Source: Candidatus Peribacteria bacterium
GTDB lineage: Bacteria; Patescibacteriota; Gracilibacteria; Peribacterales; Peribacteraceae
Direction of reading: 5' to 3'
Length of the DNA stretch: 56,531 nt
NCBI GenBank assembly: GCA_009691405.1
Contig: SICN01000004.1
Coordinates: forward strand, 1 to 56,531
Positions 1 to 8,680 of this stretch are shown in pieces; the stretch's first letter is position 1, and each line of letters opens with the position of its first letter. A program made the translations under genes and the position numbers. A model generated the notes under the pieces. That model saw only the letters and a list, made by a program, of their open reading frames with translations. It was not told the DNA's origin and did no database searches.

Positions 1-1
1 A

Positions 2-1249
2 TTCACCTTCCGAATCACCGTGAAATCCACAAACCTCAATGGAGAAGTCGTCCAAGCTGCTACGACCCACACCGTCGTAGTGTTCAATACCAAAATCGTG
101 CTCATCGCGGACTCTTCCGTGCCGACGAAACTACTCGAGAGCTACAACGAGGCGGGGATGACGAAGGGAGTGTACGTAAAAATCATCCGGCCTCCGGAGT
201 CCACAGCGACACTCGGAGCGGAAGATGCAATCGTCGGGCTGCTCACCGAACAGAAAGTAGCACTGCTCAATGCATCATCCGTGATGATTTGGACGAACGG
301 CATCGCAGGTGTCCAGGCGCTGATGCGGAGCGCCCATGCGAATCCCGATCTGAAGGCGGTGATGCAAAACCAAACGATCGTGCTCATTACGGAACACAGT
401 CTCTCTACGCTCGCACGCTCCACGAGAGGAGCCTACTCATTCCTCAAACCGAAAGAGATCATCATCACTCGCCCCGAAGCGGTGAAGCCGATGATCGAAG
501 CAACCGATGCCGATGCCTTTAAAAGCATGCTCGAAGAACGAGGGATCGAAACGCTCGCCGTCAATGAAACCACGTTCAAAATTCGTCCGTGGGATATTTT
601 CTCGATCCTGGTCAACTATCTGCTGTCTCATGGAGTGGGCGGACAAACGGTCATCCTTCTCCTCATGCTTCCGGTGATTGCGACGATCTTTTCCTTTCTT
701 AGACAAATCATCGGCATCACGACATTCGGTCTCTACACCCCATCGATCGTCGCTCTCAGTTTTCTCGCACTCGGCTGGTGGATCGGGCTGCTGTTCCTGC
801 TCTTCATCCTCTTTACGGGGAATATGACACGCTCATTCATGAATCGCTGGAGACTTCTGTACATTCCGAAAGTCGCGATCATTCTGGTCGTCGTCAGCTT
901 CTCGCTTCTCGCTCTCGTCGCGCTTGGTACGTGGTTCGGTCTCACATTCTCCAGAGAAACCGTGTTCATTCTGCTGATGCTCTCAACGCAAGCCGAGAAC
1001 TTCTTAAATCTCAAATCCGAAGAAGGCTGGATGCCCGCCCTCCTCGGCGTGACCGAAACTGTCTGCGGGGCTCTCCTCTGCGTCCTTATCGTGCAGTGGC
1101 AGCTGCTGCAATCGCTCGTGCTCGCCTATCCCGAACTCATTCTCCTCACGATCCTCATCAATATTTTCCTCGGTCGCTGGACGGGTCTTCGCTTCATCGA
1201 GTACTTCCGCTTCCGGGAAGTGTTTAAGCACATGGCTGAAGAAGAATAA
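2..1249 (+). CDS. Inactive-transglutaminase / 7TM membrane protein, 5'-truncated by window edge
   Basis: The reading frame is open from the first bases of the window, so the N-terminus lies upstream; a GTG at 20 is the first start-like codon but is probably internal. The first ~190 visible residues are soluble and alpha/beta in character. The C-terminal ~210 residues hold about seven hydrophobic segments, beginning near LLLMLPVIATIFSFL and ending before a basic/acidic tail. This matches the family of seven-TM domains usually fused to an inactive transglutaminase-like domain, often encoded next to RimK-like ATP-grasp ligases. Here such a ligase gene starts 12 bases downstream, so the two are probably co-transcribed and act at the membrane together. 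Substrate unknown. Confidence 0.75.
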   Translation, partial: FTFRITVKSTNLNGEVVQAATTHTVVVFNTKIVLIADSSVPTKLLESYNEAGMTKGVYVKIIRPPESTATLGAEDAIVGLLTEQKVALLNASSVMIWTNGIAGVQALMRSAHANPDLKAVMQNQTIVLITEHSLSTLARSTRGAYSFLKPKEIIITRPEAVKPMIEATDADAFKSMLEERGIETLAVNETTFKIRPWDIFSILVNYLLSHGVGGQTVILLLMLPVIATIFSFLRQIIGITTFGLYTPSIVALSFLALGWWIGLLFLLFILFTGNMTRSFMNRWRLLYIPKVAIILVVVSFSLLALVALGTWFGLTFSRETVFILLMLSTQAENFLNLKSEEGWMPALLGVTETVCGALLCVLIVQWQLLQSLVLAYPELILLTILINIFLGRWTGLRFIEYFRFREVFKHMAEEE

Positions 1250-1261
1250 GAAACAACTTCT

Positions 1262-3688
1262 ATGTTCTTCCCTTTCCGCAATCACGGGGTGCTCGGGCTC
1301 AATGCCCGGAGCTTGCTCTACATCAAACCGTTCAATCCGAAGAAAGCGGTTGCATTCGCCGATGACAAGATGAAGACGAAAGCGTTTTTATCGGCTCGCG
1401 GCATTCCAACCGCGAAGCTCTTCGCGAGAATCGATACGAGAAGGCAGCTCAATAATTTTGATTTCAGCACGCTCCCGGATGAGTGCGTCCTCAAACCGAA
1501 CGAAGGATTCGGAGGAGAGGGGATCATCATCCTCAAAGGAAGAAAGAATGGCGAATTTCTGGAGCAGGGCAAGATTCCCATCACGAAGCGAAGGCTCACC
1601 GAACACATCGAAGACATTCTGGATGGTAAATTTTCAGTCACTGGAACCCAGGACTCCGCATTCTTCGAAAAGATCCTCGTGGCTGACGACAGCTTCTCTC
1701 CATTTCGTCCCGCAGGTCTCCCGGATCTCCGGATCATCGTCTTCAATCTCGTCCCGGTCATGGCGATGCTCCGAATTCCGACCGCGGAAAGCAGAGGCAA
1801 GGCAAATGTGCACCTTGGGGGTATCGGGGTCGGTATCGACATCGCAAAAGGCATCACAACCCATGCTGCACAGCACCGATCGATGGTCAGCGAGCTCACG
1901 CACGGCGGAAGCGTCTCCGGTATTCAAATTCCCCGCTGGGAAGAACTTCTCCTCATCGCATCCAAGATCCAGTACCTCACGAATATCGGTTACCTCGCCG
2001 TCGACCTCACGCTCGACAGAGACATGGGACCCGTGCTCCTCGAGGTGAATGCGAGAGCGGGTCTCATGGTGCAAGTGGCGAATCTCGCGCCACTTCGATC
2101 GAGACTGGAACGCGTGGAAGGACTTTCGGTCAATACTCCCGAGAAGGGCGTGCGACTTGCGCAGGAATTATTCGGGGCATCGGGACAAAAGCCGGAGGAG
2201 AAGAAGCAGACTGAACAGAGAATCCTCGCTCTTCGGGAAACGATCGAACTGAACGGGGAAGGCGTGCAGATTGAAGAACCGTGTTCGATTACTCCAGAAG
2301 TGCCCAGTACGATATTCACGAGAGAATTTCTGCTGGAACTGGCGTCGGTGAAAGCCGCGCAGCCAATTGCAGGAAGCAGCAACACCTACAAAGTGAAGTT
2401 CGCGCTCGGCGGTCGAAGACTCCAGACCGTTGCTACCGTTGGTATCCCGGAAGACGCGACGCTGCGTGTGTCGATCGGGAGCAGGGATCTCAGAGGCTTC
2501 CTTATCGATCCGAGCAGAAAAGCAAAAAGCCCCGTGCAAATCGGCGTTCGCAAGGACCTCCGTGCCGTCGATCGCATCCTCTGCGGAATCGACAGGGAAC
2601 TCTCGACGCTGAAATACTTGCGACCGCTCAACCTAACGGAAGAACGTGCAAAGCTTCGACGCGATCTGTCGTACGAGCCGATCTTCCTTCTGAGAGAATG
2701 CAAGCTCGACCTCGGGGATCTGGAACGAACCTTACTGCCGATGGAAGGCGACGAAAGCACGATCGGCATCTTGCTTCGAAAGAAGAGACGCGAACTGCTG
2801 CTGAAGATCGAACTAGTGAGATCAAGAGGCAATGCTGAAAAATTCGTTTCCGCATCACTGTCTCTGTTCGGTGCTCCAAGTCCCGCACTCATCGGATTTG
2901 CAAAAGAGTATCTCCGTGATGAATTGCGGCAGCTACCGGAGGAAGAAAAAATACACTCAAAAACCGCAGAAGAAGCGAGACCTGTCTTCGAGGAACATCT
3001 GGAGCGCTACGGACTGCATGACTGGATCGTGGAAGTGAAACGCGGGATGGTTGCCGACTGTGCAGTGGGGGAACACAGAGTATTCCTGAGAAGTGGAGCG
3101 CTGTTCACGGACGATCACCTCCGGGCACTGCTTGCTCACGAGATCGAAACCCATGTGCTCACTGCAGAAAACGGTCGCATGCAGCCCTACGAAATTTTCA
3201 GACGTGGATGTGCGAACTATCTGGATACGCAGGAAGGACTCGCAATCTACAGTCAGAACCGTGTGCTCCCTCTGCAGCACGAGAAACGTTTCCTCCACGC
3301 AAAAGGAGTCCTCGCAGTCGCCTTCGCCATGGATCACTCCTTCGCGGAAACGCGGTCGTACCTCGAGAACGATCTCGGCTACACGTATGAGAAGGCAATT
3401 TCGAAGACGATCGACCTGAAGCGCGGTTTCAGTCGAACGCAGGATACGGGAGCATTTACGAAGTCACTCGTGTACTTCCGAGGATTCAGGGCTATCGATC
3501 AGTTTGTCTCGCAGGGAGGAGACCTTCGAAAGCTCTTTGTAGGCAAGATCGCAATCGAGGATCTGCCCCTCATCGAAAAAATCGAAGGTATGCGACCTCC
3601 TGGCATGCTGCCGGTTTTCCTTCGAGCACCTGTCCTAGCCAGTCCCAAACCCAAGCGAACAAGAAAATCAGCTCAGAAAGGAACTTAA
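1262..3688 (+). CDS. ATP-grasp ligase fused to DUF1704 (MATCAP-like) metallopeptidase
   Basis: An 808-residue protein with three parts. Residues ~1-305 are an ATP-grasp domain of the alpha-L-glutamate-ligase-related type (Lys-rich N-terminus, LKPNEGFGGEGI phosphate-binding loop, LLEVNARAGL metal-binding segment). Residues ~345-420 resemble the C-terminal half of the RimB/ATP-dependent zinc protease (retropepsin-like) fold, with IGSRDLRGFLIDPSRK, but no catalytic DTGA is visible. Residues ~430-800 are a DUF1704 tyrosine/phenylalanine carboxypeptidase domain with HEIETH (H626, E627, H631) and TQEGLAIY (E658), the expected zinc-site motifs. The family includes eukaryotic MATCAP detyrosinases. 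One polypeptide thus carries both an amide-forming and a peptide-cleaving module. It follows the 7TM gene by 12 bases. The target is not known. Confidence 0.8.
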   Translation: MFFPFRNHGVLGLNARSLLYIKPFNPKKAVAFADDKMKTKAFLSARGIPTAKLFARIDTRRQLNNFDFSTLPDECVLKPNEGFGGEGIIILKGRKNGEFLEQGKIPITKRRLTEHIEDILDGKFSVTGTQDSAFFEKILVADDSFSPFRPAGLPDLRIIVFNLVPVMAMLRIPTAESRGKANVHLGGIGVGIDIAKGITTHAAQHRSMVSELTHGGSVSGIQIPRWEELLLIASKIQYLTNIGYLAVDLTLDRDMGPVLLEVNARAGLMVQVANLAPLRSRLERVEGLSVNTPEKGVRLAQELFGASGQKPEEKKQTEQRILALRETIELNGEGVQIEEPCSITPEVPSTIFTREFLLELASVKAAQPIAGSSNTYKVKFALGGRRLQTVATVGIPEDATLRVSIGSRDLRGFLIDPSRKAKSPVQIGVRKDLRAVDRILCGIDRELSTLKYLRPLNLTEERAKLRRDLSYEPIFLLRECKLDLGDLERTLLPMEGDESTIGILLRKKRRELLLKIELVRSRGNAEKFVSASLSLFGAPSPALIGFAKEYLRDELRQLPEEEKIHSKTAEEARPVFEEHLERYGLHDWIVEVKRGMVADCAVGEHRVFLRSGALFTDDHLRALLAHEIETHVLTAENGRMQPYEIFRRGCANYLDTQEGLAIYSQNRVLPLQHEKRFLHAKGVLAVAFAMDHSFAETRSYLENDLGYTYEKAISKTIDLKRGFSRTQDTGAFTKSLVYFRGFRAIDQFVSQGGDLRKLFVGKIAIEDLPLIEKIEGMRPPGMLPVFLRAPVLASPKPKRTRKSAQKGT

Positions 3689-3713
3689 GTGGGTTTGTGG
3701 CCTCCTAGAAGAC

Positions 3714-3736
3714 ATTCTGCTGGTACCATGCAGAAT
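3714..3736. promoter_or_regulatory. Palindrome just upstream of the surface-protein promoter
   Basis: ATTCTGC at 3714-3720 is mirrored by GCAGAAT at 3730-3736 around TGGTACCA. It ends five bases before the -35 box at 3741. It may be an operator or a weak terminator of the preceding gene; no T-run follows. Confidence 0.4.
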
Positions 3737-3740
3737 ACAT

Positions 3741-3769
3741 TTGACAATTAAATCAAAAATGTTTATAAA
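3741..3769 (+). promoter_or_regulatory. Sigma-70-type promoter of the surface protein gene
   Basis: TTGACA (3741-3746), a 17-base spacer and TATAAA (3764-3769). The predicted start of transcription near 3776 leaves a pyrimidine-rich leader of about 60 bases before the ATG at 3836. Confidence 0.75.
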
Positions 3770-3835
3770 TACCATCCTTTTTGTTTCATCCTCCCATCTC
3801 CTGTGTCTACGCATTCGTGTACTGCACCCAAGAAA

Positions 3836-5386
3836 ATGGCTCGGAAAGCGGCTTCTGCGCTTCTTGCCTTCTCGCTGCTTGGAACAGGATTTATGGGAGT
3901 TTTCTCACTTCTGTCAAATACAACACTCGCCATCCACTCGCAGTGTTCCGATGGGCTCGACAATGACCACAATGGGAAAACCGACTATCCACAAGACGAT
4001 GCGTGCAGTTCACTCGACGAGGGTTACGAAGGTATTTCCACCAGCGGAAACTTCATCACGATCACCGATGGCAAAGAAACGATTACGATGGGAGGCTCGG
4101 TTGTCTACGTGATCACTCTCAAACAGCAACGCGAGACCAGCCGCAATGTGAACGTCACCTTGCATCTGCCACACCAATCCAATATGACGTCCGCAAGCGA
4201 CGCCGGAAGCGTGCGCCAGGATACGGTAACGTGGACGAATATCTCGATCTACAAAGACGCCACCCGCACGATCACCGTGAACGTGAACGTCACACCGGAA
4301 GCAAAGCCAGGACAGTATCTCGTCGCCAGAGCTTTGGTCGAAGGCGCAGAGGCGACGGACACAACGCTCGTCGCGGAGTCTGTACAACCGAATGGAACCA
4401 CCTACGATCTCTCTGTCTCGGACGGCAAAAATTTCATCTGGCCCGGCGAACAGTCGACGTACACCGTCCGCGTGAAGAACATCAGTTCCACGCGAAAAAC
4501 AACCGACGTGCATCTCGCGTTGCCGTTCGATACGTACTTCATCTCCGCATCCGACAATGCCGCTCGCGACTCTTACAACGTTACGTGGAAGAACGTCACA
4601 CTCGAACCGAATCAGAGCAGGGCATTCACGACAACGGTGCAGATCGATCATCGTACGAAGGACAAAATGCTAATCCGCGCCAGAGCGTACAGAGGATACT
4701 GGGACGGTTCGAATGTCCGCTGGCTTGTGCTCCAAATCGCCCCGAAAGACACCCGCACCCTCACCTACAGCGTGCGTGTGCGCGCCGATGCGCCTCTCAG
4801 ATCCGTACTGACGGCGAGTGCTACGGCAGACGGTTCTCTCTCGAGAGACAGAACAACCGTCGTGTTGCAGAGCACCGAGAACGGACTCATCCCAAATGAA
4901 ATTCTCTTCCGCAAGACTTCCGACAGGAGAGAAGCTGTACCGGGCGGCAGAATCCGCTACACGCTCTTTATCAAGAACACGCTCGACCATGTGATCTCGG
5001 ACGCCAGCATCGTCGACCGATTTGAGAACCGTTACCTCTCACTGGATACGTATGAAAATCCATCAAGTCTCATCAGTCGTACCGACTCTCAGATGATCTG
5101 GGCAGTACCGGTACTGAAGCCGGGTGAATCATGGAAGACGAGCTACGTGCTCAAAGTCGGCGAGAACGCACCGAGCGGCATGGATCTCGACAACGTCGCG
5201 ACTCTTCGCGGAGCGGATGTCGGAGGACTGTCGCTCACCGAAAGAGTCCGTACGAATCAAGCAGGTGTGCTCGGCGAGTTCCCGGAAACGGGAGCCGGCA
5301 TGGACACGATCCTCGCAGGCATTCTCGCCCTCACCGCGCTCGGTGCAACGGCGATTCAGAAGAAACTCACTCTCGGCAAAATGTAA
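3836..5386 (+). CDS. Secreted surface protein with DUF11-like repeats and LPXTG-like C-terminal sorting signal
   Basis: From ATG 3836 the product is 516 residues and begins with MARK and a hydrophobic signal peptide, plausible cleavage after NTTLA. A GTG at 3803 is in frame but adds residues unlike a signal peptide. The mature N-terminus has the acidic CSDGLDNDHNGKTDYP motif, an EF-hand-like Asp-rich stretch seen in many CPR surface proteins. The body contains beta-rich repeats of the conserved-repeat/DUF11 type (segments with TVRVKNISS, TYSVRVRAD, YTLFIKNTLDH). The C-terminus has FPETG at about residue 482, a hydrophobic helix and a basic tail, the layout of a sortase substrate, with F in place of L. 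No sortase gene lies in the window. It has its own strong promoter and ends at a bidirectional terminator. Confidence 0.8.
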   Translation: MARKAASALLAFSLLGTGFMGVFSLLSNTTLAIHSQCSDGLDNDHNGKTDYPQDDACSSLDEGYEGISTSGNFITITDGKETITMGGSVVYVITLKQQRETSRNVNVTLHLPHQSNMTSASDAGSVRQDTVTWTNISIYKDATRTITVNVNVTPEAKPGQYLVARALVEGAEATDTTLVAESVQPNGTTYDLSVSDGKNFIWPGEQSTYTVRVKNISSTRKTTDVHLALPFDTYFISASDNAARDSYNVTWKNVTLEPNQSRAFTTTVQIDHRTKDKMLIRARAYRGYWDGSNVRWLVLQIAPKDTRTLTYSVRVRADAPLRSVLTASATADGSLSRDRTTVVLQSTENGLIPNEILFRKTSDRREAVPGGRIRYTLFIKNTLDHVISDASIVDRFENRYLSLDTYENPSSLISRTDSQMIWAVPVLKPGESWKTSYVLKVGENAPSGMDLDNVATLRGADVGGLSLTERVRTNQAGVLGEFPETGAGMDTILAGILALTALGATAIQKKLTLGKM

Positions 5387-5410
5387 AGACGAAGCAATCG
5401 AACGCACTGC

Positions 5411-5441
5411 AAAAAAACACCCCGCACAAGCGGGGTGTTTT
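5411..5441. terminator. Bidirectional intrinsic terminator
   Basis: The stem CACCCCGC / GCGGGGTG with loop ACAA is flanked by A7 on the left and T4 on the right. Read on the minus strand it has a run of seven T, so it is the strong terminator of the rpsP-khpA-pilin unit; it also closes the plus-strand surface protein gene. Confidence 0.9.
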
Positions 5442-5461
5442 AGAATCAATCGGAAAAAGAA

Positions 5462-5779
5462 TTACTGGAAGGAAGTGAAGAGGCTGTTCATCAGATCGAG
5501 AACCGTCGAGAACGAAAGATCGAACGGAACATCGAGAAGTTTTGCGATCCATGACACAAGGAAGAATGCGAGAAAGCTGACGAAAAGACCGATGATCGCA
5601 TAGCGAACGGTGTGCACCGCCTTCTTGATCTTCTCCTCATTGCCGGCAGAAAGAATGAACGTGATGCCACCGACGATGATGTACACGAGACTCAGGACAG
5701 ACGAAACGATCAAACCGAAAGCGATGACAGTGGCGATTATCTGGATAACGGAGGCGTTCTCGATGAGATCTCTGACCAT
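5462..5779 (-). CDS. Small two-TM pilin-like protein (T4SS pilin / TrbC-VirB2 type)
   Basis: A 105-residue protein with two hydrophobic helices separated by a short polar loop SAGNEEKIKKA, followed by an amphipathic tail. The pattern VYIIVGGITFILSAGNEEK...AIIGLFVSFLAFFLV matches the small TrbC/VirB2-type pilin family that is frequent in CPR genomes. No VirB4 or VirD4 gene is in the window, so a secretion role cannot be inferred from context. It is the last gene of a minus-strand unit behind the KH protein (27 bases) and just before the terminator at 5411-5441. Confidence 0.65.
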   Translation of the reverse strand: MVRDLIENASVIQIIATVIAFGLIVSSVLSLVYIIVGGITFILSAGNEEKIKKAVHTVRYAIIGLFVSFLAFFLVSWIAKLLDVPFDLSFSTVLDLMNSLFTSFQ

Positions 5780-5806
5780 AAAAATGGGGGTGGGGAGGAA
5801 GAAAAA

Positions 5807-6088
5807 CTACGCTGGCTGGTTTTCGCCTGGTTCCAAGACTTTCAAGTTTACTCTCTGATTCGCCGTTCCGCCAATGACACGAAGGAGCGTGCGAACCGAT
5901 TTGATAGTCTGACCGCTCTTTCCGATGAGTTTTCCCATATCCTTCTCACTGACTCTCACGGTGATCAGTATCCCCAGCTCATCCGATTTCGCCTCTATAA
6001 AAAGCTGATCCTTGTCTTCGACAAGCATCTCAAGAATCGTTTTGACGAATGCGTATCCCGGAAGTTCGGATTGATCCTGATCGGTCAT
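5807..6088 (-). CDS. khpA: KH-domain RNA-binding protein, KhpA-like
   Basis: A 93-residue protein with a single KH domain; the GxxG loop is visible as IGKSGQTIK. KhpA proteins bind RNA, often with KhpB, and influence cell-division and envelope mRNAs. Gene order rpsP-khpA is common in bacteria, which supports the call. I place the start at the ATG at 6088 (MTDQDQSELPG); a further upstream ATG at 6127 would add 13 residues not typical of the family. The start is preceded by a pyrimidine-rich stretch with no Shine-Dalgarno motif. Confidence 0.8.
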   Translation of the reverse strand: MTDQDQSELPGYAFVKTILEMLVEDKDQLFIEAKSDELGILITVRVSEKDMGKLIGKSGQTIKSVRTLLRVIGGTANQRVNLKVLEPGENQPA

Positions 6089-6144
6089 AACAAGTGGGAG
6101 GATACGATGAAGGAGATGAAAAGTCACGCGTTTCGCGCTCTCCG

Positions 6145-6543
6145 TTATGCCACCTTCGGTCTCTCGGCTGCAGCAGGAACCTCTGCGGGAGCTACCGACG
6201 CTACCGGAGCCGGAGTCGTCGCAGGTGCGGCAGGAGCAGCGACAGGTGCCGGAACTTCGCTCTTCGACTTCTGCTTTGCGTACTTGATGATGAACTTTTC
6301 CATATTCTTCATCCCGATACGCCTCAAGTGACGCGCAAGCGTGTTGCTCGGCTGCGCACCTTTGCTAATCCAGTACTCGATCCTGTCCTGCTTGCATTCG
6401 AAAACAGGCGTTTCTCGGTTGGGAATGAAATGCCCGACGATCTCCTGCATACCGCTTTTGGCACTCTTTGTCTTCTCGGATACGACGATACGGAACGTGG
6501 GGGTGTTTTCGCGGCCGGTTCTCTGCAGACGGATCACAAGCAT
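6145..6543 (-). CDS. rpsP: Ribosomal protein bS16 with Ala/Pro-rich tail
   Basis: The first ~85 residues are a standard bS16 (MLVIRLQRTGRENTPTFRIV, then YWISKGAQPSNTLARHL). S16 is a small-subunit protein needed for 30S assembly. The last ~45 residues are a low-complexity Ala/Pro/Val tail, longer than in E. coli. A weak -10 (TACAGT) lies 11 bases before the start, so the gene may be transcribed on its own as well as from the glycosyltransferase gene 21 bases upstream. Confidence 0.95.
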   Translation of the reverse strand: MLVIRLQRTGRENTPTFRIVVSEKTKSAKSGMQEIVGHFIPNRETPVFECKQDRIEYWISKGAQPSNTLARHLRRIGMKNMEKFIIKYAKQKSKSEVPAPVAAPAAPATTPAPVASVAPAEVPAAAERPKVA

Positions 6544-6564
6544 ATGCGTAAGGGACTGTATGAG

Positions 6565-7689
6565 TTAAATGCTGGGGGAGTGTAGTGGAGGGGCAGAAGT
6601 CGGGCAAGTGGAAAGATGCTTCGAAAAAAGTGCTGCCAAGGTCGCCGCAGACGCGTTCCAGTCGTATTTCCGCACCCACTGACTCGCTGCCTGCAACGCA
6701 GAAGCACTCCGAAAGATAGGATCAGTCGCAATACGCTGGATACCGGCACTCAGTGCTTGAGTAATCGGTTCGACAAGTAGTGCATGCTCCCCGCAAATTT
6801 CCGGAATCGAGCCGCAGGTCGTCGCGAGTACCGGAGTGCCGCATGCCATCGCCTCGACCATCGGCAAACCGAAACCTTCATCGAGTGATGCCGTGACAAG
6901 CGCAAGAGCAGCACTGTAGAAAGCTGAAAATTCCTCACCTCGTACTTCGCTGATTTTTCGCACTCCTTCGGGGAGAACAAGAGACTCACACTCTTTTCCG
7001 CCACACACGAGAACGAGATCGGTATTCGGGAGCGACGCTTGCTTGAACGCTTCGATCAGCATCGGAACATTCTTGTGCTCTTTGCAATTTCCAACATACA
7101 GAAGGAAAGGTTTCTCCAGATGATAGTGCTGCCGAACTCTGCTGATATCGTTCTCAGTTGCCCGCACCAGTCCTTCATCGATTCCCGGATACGAAACGGT
7201 GAGTTTCCTTTCTGAATCGGGATGACGCTTGAGCAGATCTCGCTTGGTCGATTCGCTCACAGTGACGATCGCCGTAGCTGCACGAAGTGAAGAAGCGAAC
7301 AGAAAGCGATACGCGAGACGACGCAGCAACCCAGCCTCGTTCGGATAGTGATGCAGAATGAGATCATGCACCGTAACGATCGTCGGCACCGGACAGAAGA
7401 GGGGAGCGATGAAGTGAGGAGAGAAGAAAAGATCACAACCCGAAGCTTTGATGATCGACGGGAAACGACACTGCTCCGAAAGAGAGTAATGAGGAAACGG
7501 TGCAAGAACAATCGAGAGCCGTGGACTGTTTGAGAAATCGGAAAGCCATTCATTACTTCTTGAATTAACAAACAATGTGATGTTCCACGGATCACTACGT
7601 TGAAGGAGCGCACGCACGATGCCACGCGTGAACGTCCCTAGCCCTCCGACACCGGATGCGAATCTGCCGTCGATTCCGATGCATTGCAT
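6565..7689 (-). CDS. Glycosyltransferase family 4 (GT-B fold)
   Basis: A 374-residue glycosyltransferase. The N-terminal lobe starts MQCIGIDGRFASGVGGLGTFTRG; the C-terminal lobe has the nucleotide-sugar binding signature SLDEGFGLPMVEAMACGTPV with the E-x7-E pattern typical of GT4 retaining enzymes. It probably adds a sugar to a lipid-linked or surface glycan in the cytoplasm; donor and acceptor are unknown. The ATG at 7689 is chosen because TACACT (7696-7701, minus strand) ends exactly six bases before it. The gene starts close to a dispersed inverted repeat (7714-7819). Confidence 0.85.
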   Translation of the reverse strand: MQCIGIDGRFASGVGGLGTFTRGIVRALLQRSDPWNITLFVNSRSNEWLSDFSNSPRLSIVLAPFPHYSLSEQCRFPSIIKASGCDLFFSPHFIAPLFCPVPTIVTVHDLILHHYPNEAGLLRRLAYRFLFASSLRAATAIVTVSESTKRDLLKRHPDSERKLTVSYPGIDEGLVRATENDISRVRQHYHLEKPFLLYVGNCKEHKNVPMLIEAFKQASLPNTDLVLVCGGKECESLVLPEGVRKISEVRGEEFSAFYSAALALVTASLDEGFGLPMVEAMACGTPVLATTCGSIPEICGEHALLVEPITQALSAGIQRIATDPIFRSASALQAASQWVRKYDWNASAATLAALFSKHLSTCPTSAPPLHSPSI

Positions 7690-7713
7690 GAAAGCAGTGT
7701 AGCATTCGCAAGG

Positions 7714-7819
7714 TTCTCGATACGCCCTCACTTAGGCTCGGGCTACTCGAACTGACACAGGCAGAAGACTCTGACAATTGTGTCACTTCGAGTAGCGCCT
7801 TCGAGGCGCGTATCGAGAA
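7714..7819. repeat. Dispersed inverted-repeat pair, copy 1 (TTCTCGATACG...CGTATCGAGAA)
   Basis: An outer TTCTCGATACGCC and GGCGCGTATCGAGAA enclose the inner motifs CTACTCGAACTGACAC and GTGTCACTTCGAGTAG. Two ~45-base units therefore lie head to head. Related copies are at 24768-24920 and 32383-32535. This copy fills the divergent gap between the glycosyltransferase and prmC. Confidence 0.9.
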
Positions 7820-7876
7820 GTCATGCTTTTTGGCTCTTGGAATTTGTCTTTTCGCATGCTGCTATCATCCAATCCC

Positions 7877-8665
7877 ATGACTATTCAACATCTCATTGAT
7901 ACCTCCTGCCTTGACCGTCTCGACACGGAACTTCTGATTGCCCACGTGCTCGGGCAAACGAGAAGCTTCGTGATTGCGCACCCCGAAGCAGTCATCGATG
8001 AACCACAGTCATCGATGCTTGCATTGTTGATCAAGCGACGAGAGAACGGCGAACCGCTTTCGTTGATCACCGGAACGAAAGAATTTTTCGGGAGAGAGTT
8101 TCTGGTCACGAGAGACACGCTGATCCCAAGACCTGCAACGGAGGCAATTGTCGAAAAAGTTCTACAATTCTTAAGAAATGAGGAGGTGAAAACGGAGGAG
8201 GTAGACAGTGGTATTTCAGCATACGTATGCCGTTATCATAATGTTCCTGTTCAGGCTGTCCTCGATGTCGGGACAGGATCCGGGTGCATCGCACTCACGT
8301 TGGCTCTCGAAGGAGTACGTCTGCCGATCATCGGCGTCGACACATCGCACGCAGCGATCAAAGTCGCTGAAAAAAATCGAGCAAAGTTCATCGTACCCAA
8401 TGTGCAACTTACTCAGGAAGACGGAGCAAATGTTGTGCGAAATTTTCACAGACCGTTCCTGCTCGTAAGCAATCCTCCGTATATCCCAACAGGAACAATA
8501 CTCGAAAAAACCGTACATGATTTCGAGCCGCACAGAGCGCTGTTTGCAGGAAAAGATGGACTCGATGTCATTACGCCACTGCTGATGGCGGCAAGACACA
8601 ATCCGAACTGTTGCGGAGTGATCATGGAGCTGAAGACAGAGCAAATTGGCAAATTACCTGAATAA
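7877..8665 (+). CDS. prmC: Peptide chain release factor N5-glutamine methyltransferase, 3' end damaged
   Basis: PrmC/HemK methylates the GGQ glutamine of release factors. The 262-residue product has the N-terminal helical part (LDTELLIAHVLGQTR), the SAM-binding DVGTGSGCIALTLA and the substrate-glutamine motif NPPY. The start ATG 7877 lies eight bases after TATCAT (7863-7868). The product stops at KTEQIGKLPE, before the usual C-terminal strand pair. The +1 frame stays open from 8649 to a TAG at 8733-8735 and runs through a REP hairpin at 8681-8696, so the last ~25 codons look frameshifted and interrupted. Function may survive, since the missing part is not catalytic. Confidence 0.85.
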   Translation: MTIQHLIDTSCLDRLDTELLIAHVLGQTRSFVIAHPEAVIDEPQSSMLALLIKRRENGEPLSLITGTKEFFGREFLVTRDTLIPRPATEAIVEKVLQFLRNEEVKTEEVDSGISAYVCRYHNVPVQAVLDVGTGSGCIALTLALEGVRLPIIGVDTSHAAIKVAEKNRAKFIVPNVQLTQEDGANVVRNFHRPFLLVSNPPYIPTGTILEKTVHDFEPHRALFAGKDGLDVITPLLMAARHNPNCCGVIMELKTEQIGKLPE

Positions 8666-8680
8666 GTTTTATCAAAGGGA

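Noticed and set aside
1458-2048. 196-codon open frame overlapping the ATP-grasp domain
   Set aside because: A Ser/Arg-rich shadow of the ligase reading frame.
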